A stretch of 64,000 bases of DNA from Eubacteriaceae bacterium (GTDB lineage: Bacteria; Bacillota; Clostridia; Oscillospirales; Acutalibacteraceae), in the NCBI GenBank assembly GCA_021770095.1, contig JAETRQ010000006.1, forward strand, positions 1-64,000, given 5' to 3'. The position numbers and the translations under genes are program-made. Every line of letters starts with the position of its first letter. Position 1 is the stretch's first letter. The notes beneath the pieces are model-generated. The model made no database searches and was not told where the DNA came from. It worked only from the letters and a program-made list of their open reading frames with translations. Shown in pieces: positions 1 through 8,038 of this stretch.

Positions 1-117
1 AAGTGGCAAATACAATAAGGCTTGAACAAAGAGAAAGCCCGCGCCTTGAGACGCGGGTTAGTATCAGTGGCTTTTAGCCCTTGTGCAAACCACCCGTTTC
101 ACGGGTGGTTATGATTT
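1..117 (+). mobile_element. Right end of an IS200/IS605-family element (rest lies left of the window)
   Basis: The block ends in a perfect 9-bp stem, AACCACCCG at 88-96 and CGGGTGGTT at 102-110, followed by ATGATTT. The intact IS200-type element near 57.5-58.3 kb ends the same way: TGCAAACCACC, a 5-nt loop, a matching GGTGGTT arm and ATGATTT. Upstream, a CCCGCG/CGCGGG stem-loop (about 38-56) and a CTTTTAG motif also have counterparts in that element. The boundary near 117 is set by where the two copies stop matching. No transposase lies in the visible part. The structured end resembles those of tnpB-carrying elements, but that is inference. Confidence 0.7.
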
Positions 118-836
118 AGATATTTTGTTCCTTTTTTTGCTTGCTGATATTCATCATGGTGCTTGATTTTGTATTTTTTTCCGTTCATAACAAAATTTGA
201 TCCGGTTTGATGAAAATCAAAACATACATTATATTTTCTGCAATCATTATATATATGTTCTACCCAATCAAAATTACATTCCCGTGCATTTTCATATGAT
301 TCACCGCCAACGGAAACCAAATCAATTTTTCCGCTTTTAAGATATTTGCTGAAATCAATATTTTCAAGAATAGGGGAGGCAAAAATATATTTTCTTTTTG
401 CTTTTATGCTGATTAAAATCGGTAATCTTTCATCTGCTTTTTCTTGATTTTCACATGTAACGGCAATAATAACATTGTCATATCCGTTATTCCAATCATC
501 AGGTATGCAGTTTTCAAATCTTTCAATACGTTTTGTACAGATTAAAAAATCAACATCTTTTCTTTGTCTGATAATATCCCATACTTCGTCTCTCCATTCG
601 TCTGCCTCTTCAATAAAAAAGTCTGATGTAAAGCAGGTGGCAACCTCTGAACCTGATGGGATTTTATATTTTCCCTCTCTGTTTTTCTTTAAAGGGAGAT
701 TGAAATTGGTTTTTGATTTTGTGATAATATTGCTGTCTTTGTTATGCATTTTATCCAGATAAAACACATAGCAGTTTTTACATCCCGGTGAGCATTTGCG
801 GCACCCATACCAAGGATTCCATAACTTGTTTCCCAT
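99..836 (-). CDS. DUF5131 (phage Gp37/Gp68-like) family protein, CX3CX2C motif, C-terminus altered by an IS end
   Basis: The 245-residue protein begins with the family hallmark NPWYGCRKCSPGCKNCY. Cysteines 14, 18 and 21 form CX3CX2C, the spacing of radical SAM [4Fe-4S] sites; the family's biochemical role is not established. A central TCKNxE-like stretch (TCENQ) and GGES near residue 180 also fit the family. The start is an ATG with AGGA 7-10 nt upstream, 12 nt after the preceding membrane-protein gene, so the two are probably co-transcribed. The last residues, roughly NHNHP plus the stop codon, are encoded by the IS right end, so the native C-terminus has been replaced. The core seems intact, but activity is uncertain. 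Confidence 0.8.
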   Translation of the reverse strand: MGNKLWNPWYGCRKCSPGCKNCYVFYLDKMHNKDSNIITKSKTNFNLPLKKNREGKYKIPSGSEVATCFTSDFFIEEADEWRDEVWDIIRQRKDVDFLICTKRIERFENCIPDDWNNGYDNVIIAVTCENQEKADERLPILISIKAKRKYIFASPILENIDFSKYLKSGKIDLVSVGGESYENARECNFDWVEHIYNDCRKYNVCFDFHQTGSNFVMNGKKYKIKHHDEYQQAKKGTKYLNHNHP

Positions 837-848
837 TTTTAATTCCTT

Positions 849-1460
849 TTAATTATCTGAGCCAAAACGGATTTTCAGCCATAATTTGGCTATTTTCTTT
901 CCGCCTATCAAAAGCAGCAATCCAATCAATGCCAATATAGAAAAAATGATAATACCATAGGTCATAAAACTTGATTTTATTTCATTGTATATTCCATATA
1001 TGCCTATAATCAAGGACATTAATCCGGCGAGTCTGTAAAAGAAAAAGTCATGTATTTTTTGTTTACCTAATGATATATCTTTATTAACTTTTACGGAATA
1101 GCTTGTCAAAAATTCTGACAGTTCACCAATCAATAATCTTAATACTCTATCTTCCTCTGTGCGTGCAGCATAATTGTATTTGTACTTGTAATCTATTATA
1201 GAAAGATAGTTTTCGTAACTTGTTTCCGTAATAACTTTTGATTTGTAAAGTATTTCAATTTTATCAAAAAGCAAATCACATTTGTCTGCATTGCAATTTG
1301 AGTATATGTAATCAACAATACTTTCAAGACATTCATACATAGAATTTGCTCTGTATTCAAAATTATTGCCGCTGAAACTATCAATAACATTGTCAAATGA
1401 TTTTGAAATGTCAGGATATTTTTTCAGCATCTTTTGCATTTTGAACTGATAACTTTCCAT
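849..1460 (-). CDS. Hypothetical protein with two C-terminal membrane segments
   Basis: I do not recognise this 203-residue protein. The first two thirds are soluble and rich in Tyr, Asn and acidic residues. Two hydrophobic segments near residues 139-158 and 165-187 are followed by a basic tail (KKIAKLWLKIRFG), suggesting membrane anchoring with the N-terminal domain in the cytosol. An upstream ATG at 1472 is in frame, but the GAGG ribosome site (1467-1470) sits 6 nt from the ATG at 1460, so that start is preferred. It lies 12 nt upstream of the DUF5131 gene on the same strand, which suggests a two-gene unit. Confidence 0.6.
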   Translation of the reverse strand: MESYQFKMQKMLKKYPDISKSFDNVIDSFSGNNFEYRANSMYECLESIVDYIYSNCNADKCDLLFDKIEILYKSKVITETSYENYLSIIDYKYKYNYAARTEEDRVLRLLIGELSEFLTSYSVKVNKDISLGKQKIHDFFFYRLAGLMSLIIGIYGIYNEIKSSFMTYGIIIFSILALIGLLLLIGGKKIAKLWLKIRFGSDN

Positions 1461-1540
1461 ATTTATCCTCATTTATAAAGAATGGTTAGATTAATAAAAA
1501 TGTGTCTGCCTGAATAATACAAATTTATAATAAAGAAAAA

Positions 1541-1564
1541 ACATCCACAATCATGTGTGGATGT
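1541..1564 (-). terminator. Intrinsic terminator after tRNA-Ser
   Basis: ACATCCACA (1541-1549) pairs with TGTGGATGT (1556-1564). Reading the minus strand, the stem is followed by a T-rich run, and on the plus strand by seven Ts, so it could work in both directions. It directly follows the tRNA-Ser 3' end. Confidence 0.8.
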
Positions 1565-1569
1565 TTTTT

Positions 1570-1658
1570 TGGCGCAGAGGGTGGGATTCGAACCCACGCG
1601 CCCTTTCGGACAAACGGTTTTCAAGACCGCCTCGTTATGACCTCTTCGATACCTCTGC
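1570..1658 (-). tRNA. tRNA-Ser (anticodon TGA)
   Basis: On the minus strand the acceptor arm GCAGAGG pairs with CCTCTGC, followed by discriminator G and an encoded CCA. The anticodon loop CTTGAAA gives TGA. A long variable arm and the T-loop GTTCGAATC are present, as expected of a class II serine tRNA. The length is 89 nt including CCA. Confidence 0.95.
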
Positions 1659-1674
1659 GTTTCATTGCTCAATA

Positions 1675-1703
1675 ATATTACCACACATATATTTCGTTGT
1701 CAA
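1675..1703 (-). promoter_or_regulatory. Sigma-A type promoter for tRNA-Ser
   Basis: On the minus strand TTGACA (1698-1703) is followed after 17 nt by TAATAT (1675-1680), placing the transcription start just before the tRNA 5' end. Confidence 0.75.
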
Positions 1704-1721
1704 GAAAAATTTTAAAAAAAG

Positions 1722-1745
1722 AAAGGCTCTTTTTCAAGAGCCTTT
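1722..1745 (-). terminator. Intrinsic terminator after the zinc-ribbon gene
   Basis: AAAGGCTCTT and AAGAGCCTTT form a 10-bp stem with a 4-nt loop, followed on the minus strand by CTTTTTTT. It lies 11 nt past the stop of the 1757-2035 gene. Confidence 0.85.
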
Positions 1746-1756
1746 GAAAACTGTAA

Positions 1757-2035
1757 TCAGCCTTCTTCTTTCATCTTTGCAAAGCATTCGCTGCAATATA
1801 CAGGACGATCACCGTTTGGAATGAACGGAACTTTGCATTCAGCACCGCATGTTGCACAAACTGCATCGTGTAATTCTCTTGGTGCTCTCGCTGCTGCCTT
1901 CCTCTTGTCGCGGCATTCTTTGCATCTCTGCGGTTCATTAACGAAACCTTTTTCAGCATAGAATTCCTGCTCGCCTGCAGTGAATACAAATTCGTTTCCG
2001 CAGTCTTTACAAGTTAAAGTTTTGTCTTCAAACAT
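1757..2035 (-). CDS. Small zinc-ribbon protein with three CxxC pairs
   Basis: The 92-residue protein has CxxC at residues 9-12 (CKDC), a CKEC pair near 38-41, a CATC pair near 60-63 and CSEC near 81-84, consistent with one or two zinc ribbons of the type annotated as probable zinc-ribbon domain (zf-trcl). An alanine/arginine-rich linker (KRKAAARAPREL) joins the two halves. Such proteins are widespread in Clostridia and their function is unknown; nucleic-acid binding is a guess. GAGAGG lies about 10 nt before the ATG. It follows the sigma factor gene by about 50 nt on the same strand and ends at its own terminator, so it may share the sigma factor promoter. Confidence 0.75.
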   Translation of the reverse strand: MFEDKTLTCKDCGNEFVFTAGEQEFYAEKGFVNEPQRCKECRDKRKAAARAPRELHDAVCATCGAECKVPFIPNGDRPVYCSECFAKMKEEG

Positions 2036-2089
2036 TTTTGCATACCTCTCATATTAGATTAGTGTCGGATTTCTATCGGATTTGCCTAG

Positions 2090-2662
2090 TCACAAAGAAA
2101 TTTCTGCCAATTTCCTGCGAACCCTTTGTAAAGCATTATCAATTGCTTTAGGTGTTTTGCATAATCTTTTTGCAATTTCATTGTAACTGCAACCGACAAT
2201 GTGCAGTCCTAAAACTTCGTTTTCAAAATCTGAGAGATTTTCTTGAAGAACTTTAGTCAACAGTGAAACGCTTTCTTGAGCGATGAAAATATCTTCAGCG
2301 CTGTCAAAACCATTGCTTAAAGGTATTTCCTCTTCCGCAAATTCAATGACTTGCTGAACAGGGATGTCCTTAAGGCGATAGTATTTTCTCAATGCTGATT
2401 GTATTGAATTGTCAATACAGGTGTTGGCATATGTTTTGAAACTTGCACCTTTGGTATTGTCATAAGTCTTGATTGCAGAGAAAAGACCAATCATTCCTTC
2501 TTGTATAATATCTTCTCTCTCCATAGGTGACTCATTATACTTTGATGCAATTACCTCAACATATTGCCTGAATTTCCTGATGGCAATTTCAAGGTGAAAA
2601 TCATCACCGGATTGCGCACTTGAAAGAATTTCGTCAACATTTTTTTTATCAAACTCTGACAT
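2090..2662 (-). CDS. SigH-like sigma-70 family RNA polymerase sigma factor
   Basis: The 190-residue protein has sigma region 2 (YNESPMEREDIIQEGMIGL, then FKTYANTCIDNSIQ) and region 4 with a helix-turn-helix (YNEIAKRLCKTPKAIDNALQR). The PKAIDNALQRVRRK ending is typical of SigH (Spo0H), the sigma factor of the transition to sporulation, though the protein is somewhat shorter than usual and the neighbours are not those of the classic sigH locus. The ATG at 2662 is preceded by GGTGGGAGAG. It has its own promoter and is followed by the zinc-ribbon gene. Another minor sigma factor of the same fold is possible. Confidence 0.75.
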   Translation of the reverse strand: MSEFDKKNVDEILSSAQSGDDFHLEIAIRKFRQYVEVIASKYNESPMEREDIIQEGMIGLFSAIKTYDNTKGASFKTYANTCIDNSIQSALRKYYRLKDIPVQQVIEFAEEEIPLSNGFDSAEDIFIAQESVSLLTKVLQENLSDFENEVLGLHIVGCSYNEIAKRLCKTPKAIDNALQRVRRKLAEISL

Positions 2663-2684
2663 AATTCTCTCCCACCTTATGTAT

Positions 2685-2713
2685 ATAATATCAAATTATT
2701 ACTTGATAGTCAA
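2685..2713 (-). promoter_or_regulatory. Promoter for the SigH-like gene
   Basis: On the minus strand TTGACT (2708-2713), a 17-nt spacer and TATTAT (2685-2690) lie 23 nt upstream of the start codon. Confidence 0.75.
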
Positions 2714-2778
2714 CGAATATTATTGCGGATTCTTAAAAACTTTTGAGCATATCGACTAAAAATTACAAATAATTACAA

Positions 2779-2804
2779 AATCCGACTTAATGCTAAGCCG
2801 GATT
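2779..2804 (-). terminator. Intrinsic terminator after ychF
   Basis: AATCCGACTTA (2779-2789) and TAAGCCGGATT (2794-2804) pair with one mismatch. On the minus strand the stem is followed by TTTTGTAATT, and it starts 5 nt past the ychF stop. Confidence 0.75.
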
Positions 2805-2808
2805 GTTA

Positions 2809-3903
2809 TTAAACATTAAATCTGAACAGGACAATATCGCCGTCTTTCATAACATATTCTTTGCCTTCAGAGCGAACCAGTCCTTTTTCTTTTGCAGTAT
2901 TCATGTTTCCGCAAGCCATTAAATCGTCGAATGACACAACTTCTGCTCGGATAAATCCGCGTTCAAAATCTGTGTGAATTTTTCCTGCGGCTTGTGGTGC
3001 TTTTGTGCCTTTTTTGATTGTCCATGCTCTTACTTCGGGTTTTCCTGCGGTTAAGTATGAAATAAGACCAAGCAGTGCATAACTCTTTTTGATCAGTCTG
3101 TCAAGACCGCTTTTTTCCAATCCCATATCTGCAAGGAACATTTCTTTTTCTTCATCATCAAGCTGAGCAATTTCAGCTTCCATTTCAGCACAGATAGGGA
3201 GTGTTTCAGCACCTTCTGCATCAGCAATTTCTTCAACTGTTTTGAAATATTTATTGTTCTCAATTCCGTTTGTAAAATCATTTTCACCCATATTGCAGGC
3301 GTAGATTACAGGCTTTATTGTCAAAAGTGATATTTCCTTGAGATATTCTTTTTCATCTTCGCTGATTTCAACACTTCTGGCTGTTTTTCCTTCTTCCATT
3401 TCACTTTGCAGACGTTCAAGGAAGGCAACCTCGCCTGCCAGTGTTTTGTCACCCTTCATTGCTTTTTTGCGTGAATCAATTCGTCTTGAAAGGATGTCTA
3501 GGTCAGAAAGTATGAGTTCAAGATTTATTGTTTCAATATCTCTTGCCGGATCAATGCTGCCGTCAACATGTGTGATGTCATCATTTTCAAAACATCTGAC
3601 AACGTGAATTACTGCATCCACTTCTCTTATATGTGAAAGGAATTTGTTGCCGAGTCCTTCGCCTTGTGAAGCGCCTTTAACCAGTCCTGCAATATCTACA
3701 AATTCAATTGTTGCAGGTGTGAATTTATCCGGTTCATACATCTCTGCGAGTTTATCCAGTCTTTCATCAGGCACGCTTACCATTCCGACATTTGGTTCAA
3801 TTGTACAAAACGGATAATTCGCACTTTGGGCACCTGCGTTCGTAATAGCATTGAATAATGTGCTTTTGCCTACATTCGGCAAACCAACCATACCGAGTTT
3901 CAT
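2809..3903 (-). CDS. ychF: YchF/Ola1-family redox-regulated ATPase
   Basis: The 364-residue protein matches the full family length. The P-loop GLPNVGKSTLFNAI is at residues 6-19, DIAGLVKGASQGEGLGN follows near 70-86, and a C-terminal TGS domain starts around 280 (TAGKPEVRAWTI and the terminal DIVLFRFNV). YchF binds ribosomes and hydrolyses ATP rather than GTP; its cellular role is in translation and stress, and no pathway can be assigned from context. The ATG at 3903 has AAGGAGA 6 nt upstream. The gene has its own promoter and terminator, so it is monocistronic, divergent from ilvB. Confidence 0.97.
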   Translation of the reverse strand: MKLGMVGLPNVGKSTLFNAITNAGAQSANYPFCTIEPNVGMVSVPDERLDKLAEMYEPDKFTPATIEFVDIAGLVKGASQGEGLGNKFLSHIREVDAVIHVVRCFENDDITHVDGSIDPARDIETINLELILSDLDILSRRIDSRKKAMKGDKTLAGEVAFLERLQSEMEEGKTARSVEISEDEKEYLKEISLLTIKPVIYACNMGENDFTNGIENNKYFKTVEEIADAEGAETLPICAEMEAEIAQLDDEEKEMFLADMGLEKSGLDRLIKKSYALLGLISYLTAGKPEVRAWTIKKGTKAPQAAGKIHTDFERGFIRAEVVSFDDLMACGNMNTAKEKGLVRSEGKEYVMKDGDIVLFRFNV

Positions 3904-3939
3904 CCATATTTCTCCTTGTATCGCTTAATCTGAATTGAT

Positions 3940-3968
3940 ATTATATAACAAAAATTCTTCTTTTACAA
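3940..3968 (-). promoter_or_regulatory. Promoter for ychF
   Basis: On the minus strand TTGTAA (3963-3968), 17 nt and TATAAT (3940-3945). Confidence 0.7.
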
Positions 3969-3992
3969 GTATTATTTTAATCAATAATACTC

Positions 3993-4021
3993 TTGACTTT
4001 ATTCTGTAAATAATATATTAT
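3993..4021 (+). promoter_or_regulatory. Promoter for the ilvB-ilvN-leuC-leuD operon
   Basis: TTGACT (3993-3998), a 17-nt spacer and TATTAT (4016-4021). Transcription should start near 4028, leaving only about 38 nt of leader before ilvB. That is too short for a T-box or leader-peptide attenuator. Confidence 0.75.
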
Positions 4022-4065
4022 ATTTCTTAACATTTTTCAATGAGTTGTGAAAAGGGGATGTCAGT

Positions 4066-5727
4066 ATGAAACTCAATGGATCACAGATTGTTCTTGAAGT
4101 ACTTAAAGAACAGGGTGTTGACACAATCTTTGGTTATCCCGGAGGAACAATCTTAAACATATTTGACGAATTGTACAAATATGGCGACACTTTTAAACAT
4201 ATCCTTACCGCTCATGAGCAGGGTGCTTCCCACGCTGCTGACGGTTACAGCAGAGCAACCGGCAAAGTCGGTGTTTGTTTTGCAACATCAGGTCCCGGTG
4301 CAACAAATCTGGTAACCGGTATTGCAACTGCTCATATGGATTCAATACCGGTCGTTGCCATTACTTGTAACTATGCCACATCAGGTCTCGGCCGTGATTC
4401 TTTTCAGGAAGTGGATATTACCGGTATAACCATGCCGATTACAAAGCATAATTTTATGGTTAAGAATATTGAGGAACTTGCACCTACCATCCGCCGTGCT
4501 TTTGAAATTGCACAAAGCGGACGTAAAGGACCTGTTCTCGTTGATATTCCAAAGGATATTACAGCAGATGTATGTGAATATGTTCCTCAGCCAAAGGTTG
4601 AGCCTGAACCGTTCAAACATCCGAAACAGAAATGTTTTGACAGGGCAGTAAATCTTATTAAAAATGCCAAAAAGCCGATTATTTATGTAGGCGGCGGTGC
4701 AATACTTGCTGATGTCGGCAAGGACCTCGTCACTTTTGCAGAAAAGATTGACGCACCTGTTGTATCATCACTTATGGGTTTGGGTGCATTTCCGAACGGT
4801 CATCCGCTTCATCTCGGTCTTATCGGTATGCATGGTCATTTTGAATGTAATAAAGCAGCACATGACTGTGATGTGTTAATCGTTGCAGGTGCCCGTTTCT
4901 CAGACCGTGTTGCAGGTAACAGAGCAAAGTTTGCTCCGAATGCTGAAATTTTACATATTGATATTGATTCTGCTGAGATGGATAAAAATATTGTTTCAAA
5001 TTATCATCTCAGAGCTGATCTTGCAGAAGTTATTCCTATGCTTACTGATGCAGTTGAACAACTTGATCACAGCGACTGGAAAGAAGAAATCAATTCGTTC
5101 AAACGTCCTTTCAATCAGCTTCAGATTGGCGATTATGTCAATCCGCAGACTTTGATTGAAGCCGTTGACAAAGCAACTCCTGATGATACGATTGTTGTTA
5201 CGGATGTCGGTCAGCACCAGTTATGGGCTGCACAGTTTTATAAATATACTATGCCGCGTACTCTTCTGAGTTCAGGCGGTCTTGGCACAATGGGTTATTC
5301 GATGGGTGCTGCAATGGGTGCTGCTGTCGGTTGCCCGGGCAAACGTGTTGTTATGTTTGCGGGTGACGGCGGTTTCCATATGAATTTAACAGAACTTGCA
5401 ACAATGGCATCATACAATATTCCTGTTGTTATGTTCATTATGAATAATACAGTGCTTGGTATGGTTCGCCAGTGGCAGAAGATTTTTTACGGCAATCGTT
5501 TTTCTGATACCGATCCTCACCGTGCAACTGATTTTGTAAAAGTTGCAGAGGCATTTGGCGTTAAGGGAATGCGTATCAATACAAATGATGAAATTGAATC
5601 TGTTATTAACGAAGCATTCAAGGTGAACGGACCGGTAGTGGTTGAATGCAGAATTTCTCCGGATTCAAATGTACTTCCGATGATTCCGCCCGGTGGTTCT
5701 GTAGCAGATATCAAGGAGGAAATGTGA
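4066..5727 (+). CDS. ilvB: Acetolactate synthase, large (catalytic) subunit
   Basis: ThDP enzyme of 553 residues that condenses two pyruvates, or pyruvate with 2-oxobutyrate, in the first common step of valine, leucine and isoleucine synthesis. The N-terminal PYR domain carries the conserved Glu of AHEQGASHAADGY (E51), a central domain spans about 190-330, and the C-terminal PP domain has the thiamine motif GDGGFHMN to MNN. The length is normal. AAAAGGGG lies 10 nt before the ATG. It is the first gene of an operon with its regulatory subunit and both isopropylmalate dehydratase subunits. Confidence 0.97.
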   Translation: MKLNGSQIVLEVLKEQGVDTIFGYPGGTILNIFDELYKYGDTFKHILTAHEQGASHAADGYSRATGKVGVCFATSGPGATNLVTGIATAHMDSIPVVAITCNYATSGLGRDSFQEVDITGITMPITKHNFMVKNIEELAPTIRRAFEIAQSGRKGPVLVDIPKDITADVCEYVPQPKVEPEPFKHPKQKCFDRAVNLIKNAKKPIIYVGGGAILADVGKDLVTFAEKIDAPVVSSLMGLGAFPNGHPLHLGLIGMHGHFECNKAAHDCDVLIVAGARFSDRVAGNRAKFAPNAEILHIDIDSAEMDKNIVSNYHLRADLAEVIPMLTDAVEQLDHSDWKEEINSFKRPFNQLQIGDYVNPQTLIEAVDKATPDDTIVVTDVGQHQLWAAQFYKYTMPRTLLSSGGLGTMGYSMGAAMGAAVGCPGKRVVMFAGDGGFHMNLTELATMASYNIPVVMFIMNNTVLGMVRQWQKIFYGNRFSDTDPHRATDFVKVAEAFGVKGMRINTNDEIESVINEAFKVNGPVVVECRISPDSNVLPMIPPGGSVADIKEEM

Positions 5728-5729
5728 TT

Positions 5730-6242
5730 ATGGCAGAAGAAAAACTTGTTTTATCAGTTCTTGTTGATAATGTGTATGGTGTGCTTCAGCGTGTTGCAAG
5801 TCTTTTCTCAAGAAGAGGATATAACATCAGTTCACTTACAGTTAGTGAAACAGAGGATATTGCTTTTTCAAGAATGACGATTGAAACATATACCGAGCCT
5901 GAAAATTTCAGACAAATTAAGGCGCAGCTCCTTAAACTTGAGATTGTAAAAAAAGTTTCTGAACTTACGGATGAAAACTCAGTTTCGAGCGAACTCTTGC
6001 TGGTTAAAGTAAAGGCAGCAGGTATTGAGACAAAGAACAGACTCCTTGCATTGAATGCCCGTTACGGTTCACGTGTCCGTGATGTTTCCATGACAACTGT
6101 TACTCTTGAATTTACAGGTGCAGGTGCAACCATTGATTTGTTCATTAATGAACTTGAAAAGGACTTCGGTATAGTTGAACTTGCACGTACAGGCGTGACT
6201 TCTCTTGAACGCGGTGAAGGCTCATTTACCGACGATATTTAA
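5730..6242 (+). CDS. ilvN: Acetolactate synthase, small (regulatory) subunit
   Basis: The 170-residue protein has an N-terminal ACT domain (LSVLVDNVYGVLQRVASLFSRRGYN) and the usual second domain. It binds and activates the large subunit and mediates valine feedback. The start is the ATG at 5730, two bases after the ilvB stop, with AAGGAGG at 5713-5719 inside the end of ilvB. Longer in-frame extensions overlap ilvB and have no ribosome site. The tight junction implies translational coupling. Confidence 0.96.
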   Translation: MAEEKLVLSVLVDNVYGVLQRVASLFSRRGYNISSLTVSETEDIAFSRMTIETYTEPENFRQIKAQLLKLEIVKKVSELTDENSVSSELLLVKVKAAGIETKNRLLALNARYGSRVRDVSMTTVTLEFTGAGATIDLFINELEKDFGIVELARTGVTSLERGEGSFTDDI

Positions 6243-6272
6243 TTACAATACAACGAAATCAGGTGAAATATT

Positions 6273-7532
6273 ATGGGTATGACAATGACTCAAAAAATAT
6301 TGGCTGACCATGCAGGACTTGACAGTGTTGTTGCAGGTCAGTTGATTGAAGCAAATTTGGATATGGTACTCGGCAACGATGTAACATCTCCTGTTGCTAT
6401 TAATGAAATGAATAAATTCGGCAGAACTTCTGTTTTTGACAAAACAAGAATCTCTCTTGTTATGGATCATTTTACGCCTAACAAAGATATTCAGTCTGCT
6501 GAAAACTGTAAGCAGGTAAGAGAATTTGCCAAAAGTAATGATATTTTACATTATTATGATGTAGGTAATATGGGTATTGAACATGCACTTTTACCTGAAA
6601 AAGGTATTGTTACCTGCGGCGATTGCATTATTGGTGCAGATTCTCATACTTGTACATACGGTGCACTCGGTGCATTCTCAACCGGTGTTGGCTCAACAGA
6701 TATGGCAGCAGGTATGGTAACAGGCAAGGCATGGTTCAAAGTCCCTTCTGCAATCAAAGTTGTTATCACAGGAAAAAAAGCACAGTGTATTTCAGGCAAG
6801 GATGTGGTTCTTCATCTTATCGGTATGATTGGTGTTGACGGTGCGTTATACAAATCACTTGAATTCACAGGTGACGGCATCAAAGAACTCACAATGGACG
6901 ACAGACTCTGTATTTCCAATATGGCTATTGAGTGTGGTGCAAAGAACGGAATTTTTCCTGTTGATGATGTGACTCTCGATTATGTTAAGGGCAGAACGCT
7001 CAGGGAATATAAAGTCTATACTGCGGATGAAGATGCTGAATATGACAGTGTGGTTGAGATTGATTTAAGCACGCTCAAACCGACTGTTGCGTGTCCTCAT
7101 CTTCCTGAAAATACGAAGACTGTTGATGAGTTGGATAAGATTGAGATTGATCAGGTCGTTATCGGTTCCTGTACAAACGGCAGAATGGAAGATATGCGTG
7201 CAGCAGCAGAAATTCTGAAAGGCAATAAGGTTGCAAAGGGTGTAAGATGTATTGTTATCCCTGCAACACAGGCTGTTTATCTCCAGTGTATAAAAGAAGG
7301 TATTGCAGAAATTTTTGTTGAGGCAGGTGCCATTGTTTCGACACCGACTTGCGGACCTTGTCTTGGCGGACATATGGGCATCCTTGCAAGCGGAGAAAAA
7401 GCAGTTTCAACTTCTAACAGAAATTTTGTAGGCAGAATGGGTCATACCAAGAGTGAAATTTATCTTGCTTCTCCTGCAGTTGCGGCTGCTTCTGCGATTA
7501 AGGGTTATATTGCTGACCCGAGAAATATTTAA
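6273..7532 (+). CDS. leuC: 3-isopropylmalate dehydratase, large subunit
   Basis: Aconitase-superfamily [4Fe-4S] enzyme of 419 residues that, with LeuD, isomerises 2- to 3-isopropylmalate in leucine synthesis. Cluster cysteines are visible in IGSCTNGR and in the CxxC of [13 protein letters not shown]. The length and the [12 protein letters not shown] start fit the shorter type found in archaea and many Clostridia. AGGTGAAA precedes the ATG. The family also includes homoaconitase and dimethylmalate dehydratase, but the ilvBN context favours leucine synthesis. leuA and leuB are not in the window. Confidence 0.94.
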   Translation: MGMTMTQKILADHAGLDSVVAGQLIEANLDMVLGNDVTSPVAINEMNKFGRTSVFDKTRISLVMDHFTPNKDIQSAENCKQVREFAKSNDILHYYDVGNMGIEHALLPEKGIVTCGDCIIGADSHTCTYGALGAFSTGVGSTDMAAGMVTGKAWFKVPSAIKVVITGKKAQCISGKDVVLHLIGMIGVDGALYKSLEFTGDGIKELTMDDRLCISNMAIECGAKNGIFPVDDVTLDYVKGRTLREYKVYTADEDAEYDSVVEIDLSTLKPTVACPHLPENTKTVDELDKIEIDQVVIGSCTNGRMEDMRAAAEILKGNKVAKGVRCIVIPATQAVYLQCIKEGIAEIFVEAGAIVSTPTCGPCLGGHMGILASGEKAVSTSNRNFVGRMGHTKSEIYLASPAVAAASAIKGYIADPRNI

Positions 7533-7545
7533 GGAGGTCGGGAAT

Positions 7546-8025
7546 ATGAAAGCAAAAGGATTTGTACATAAATTTGGTGATAATGTTGATACAGATGTTA
7601 TTATACCTGCACGTTATCTGAATAAGAGCGACGATGCTTGGCTTGCATCTCATTGTATGGAAGATATTGACCCTGATTTTGTTAATAATGTTAAATCAGG
7701 TGATATTATGGTTGCACAGGCAAACTTTGGCTGCGGTTCTTCACGTGAGCATGCGCCGATTGCCATAAAAGCTTCCGGTATTTCCTGCGTAATTGCATCA
7801 ACATTTGCCCGTATTTTTTATCGCAACGCTATTAATATCGGTTTGGCTATCCTTGAATGCGATGAGGCTGCCAATGATATTAAAGCAGGGGATGAAGTTG
7901 AAGTGGATTTTGACAGCGGCGTTATTACAAACTGCACAACAAATAAAACTTATCAGGCACAACCCTTTCCGCCGTTCATCCAAAATATTATTAAAAACGG
8001 CGGTTTGATGAATTCTATTAAATAG
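7546..8025 (+). CDS. leuD: 3-isopropylmalate dehydratase, small subunit
   Basis: The 159-residue swivel-domain subunit has [13 protein letters not shown] near the N-terminus and the substrate-binding loop [11 protein letters not shown]. The ATG at 7546 follows AAGGAGG (7531-7537) with 8 nt spacing. The longer in-frame extension overlaps leuC and is hydrophobic nonsense, so it is rejected. It lies 13 nt after leuC, and the pair acts as a heterodimer. Confidence 0.95.
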   Translation: MKAKGFVHKFGDNVDTDVIIPARYLNKSDDAWLASHCMEDIDPDFVNNVKSGDIMVAQANFGCGSSREHAPIAIKASGISCVIASTFARIFYRNAINIGLAILECDEAANDIKAGDEVEVDFDSGVITNCTTNKTYQAQPFPPFIQNIIKNGGLMNSIK

Positions 8026-8038
8026 TGAAGGTATGGCA

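Noticed and set aside
1469-1824. Short open frames on both strands across the tRNA-Ser gene and terminators
   Set aside because: They read through the tRNA and hairpins. The apparent protein similarity (RRGWDSNPRALS) is the well-known false translation of a tRNA gene.
3993-4065. Possible T-box or attenuator before ilvB
   Set aside because: The leader after the promoter is under 40 nt and contains no T-box motif or terminator hairpin.
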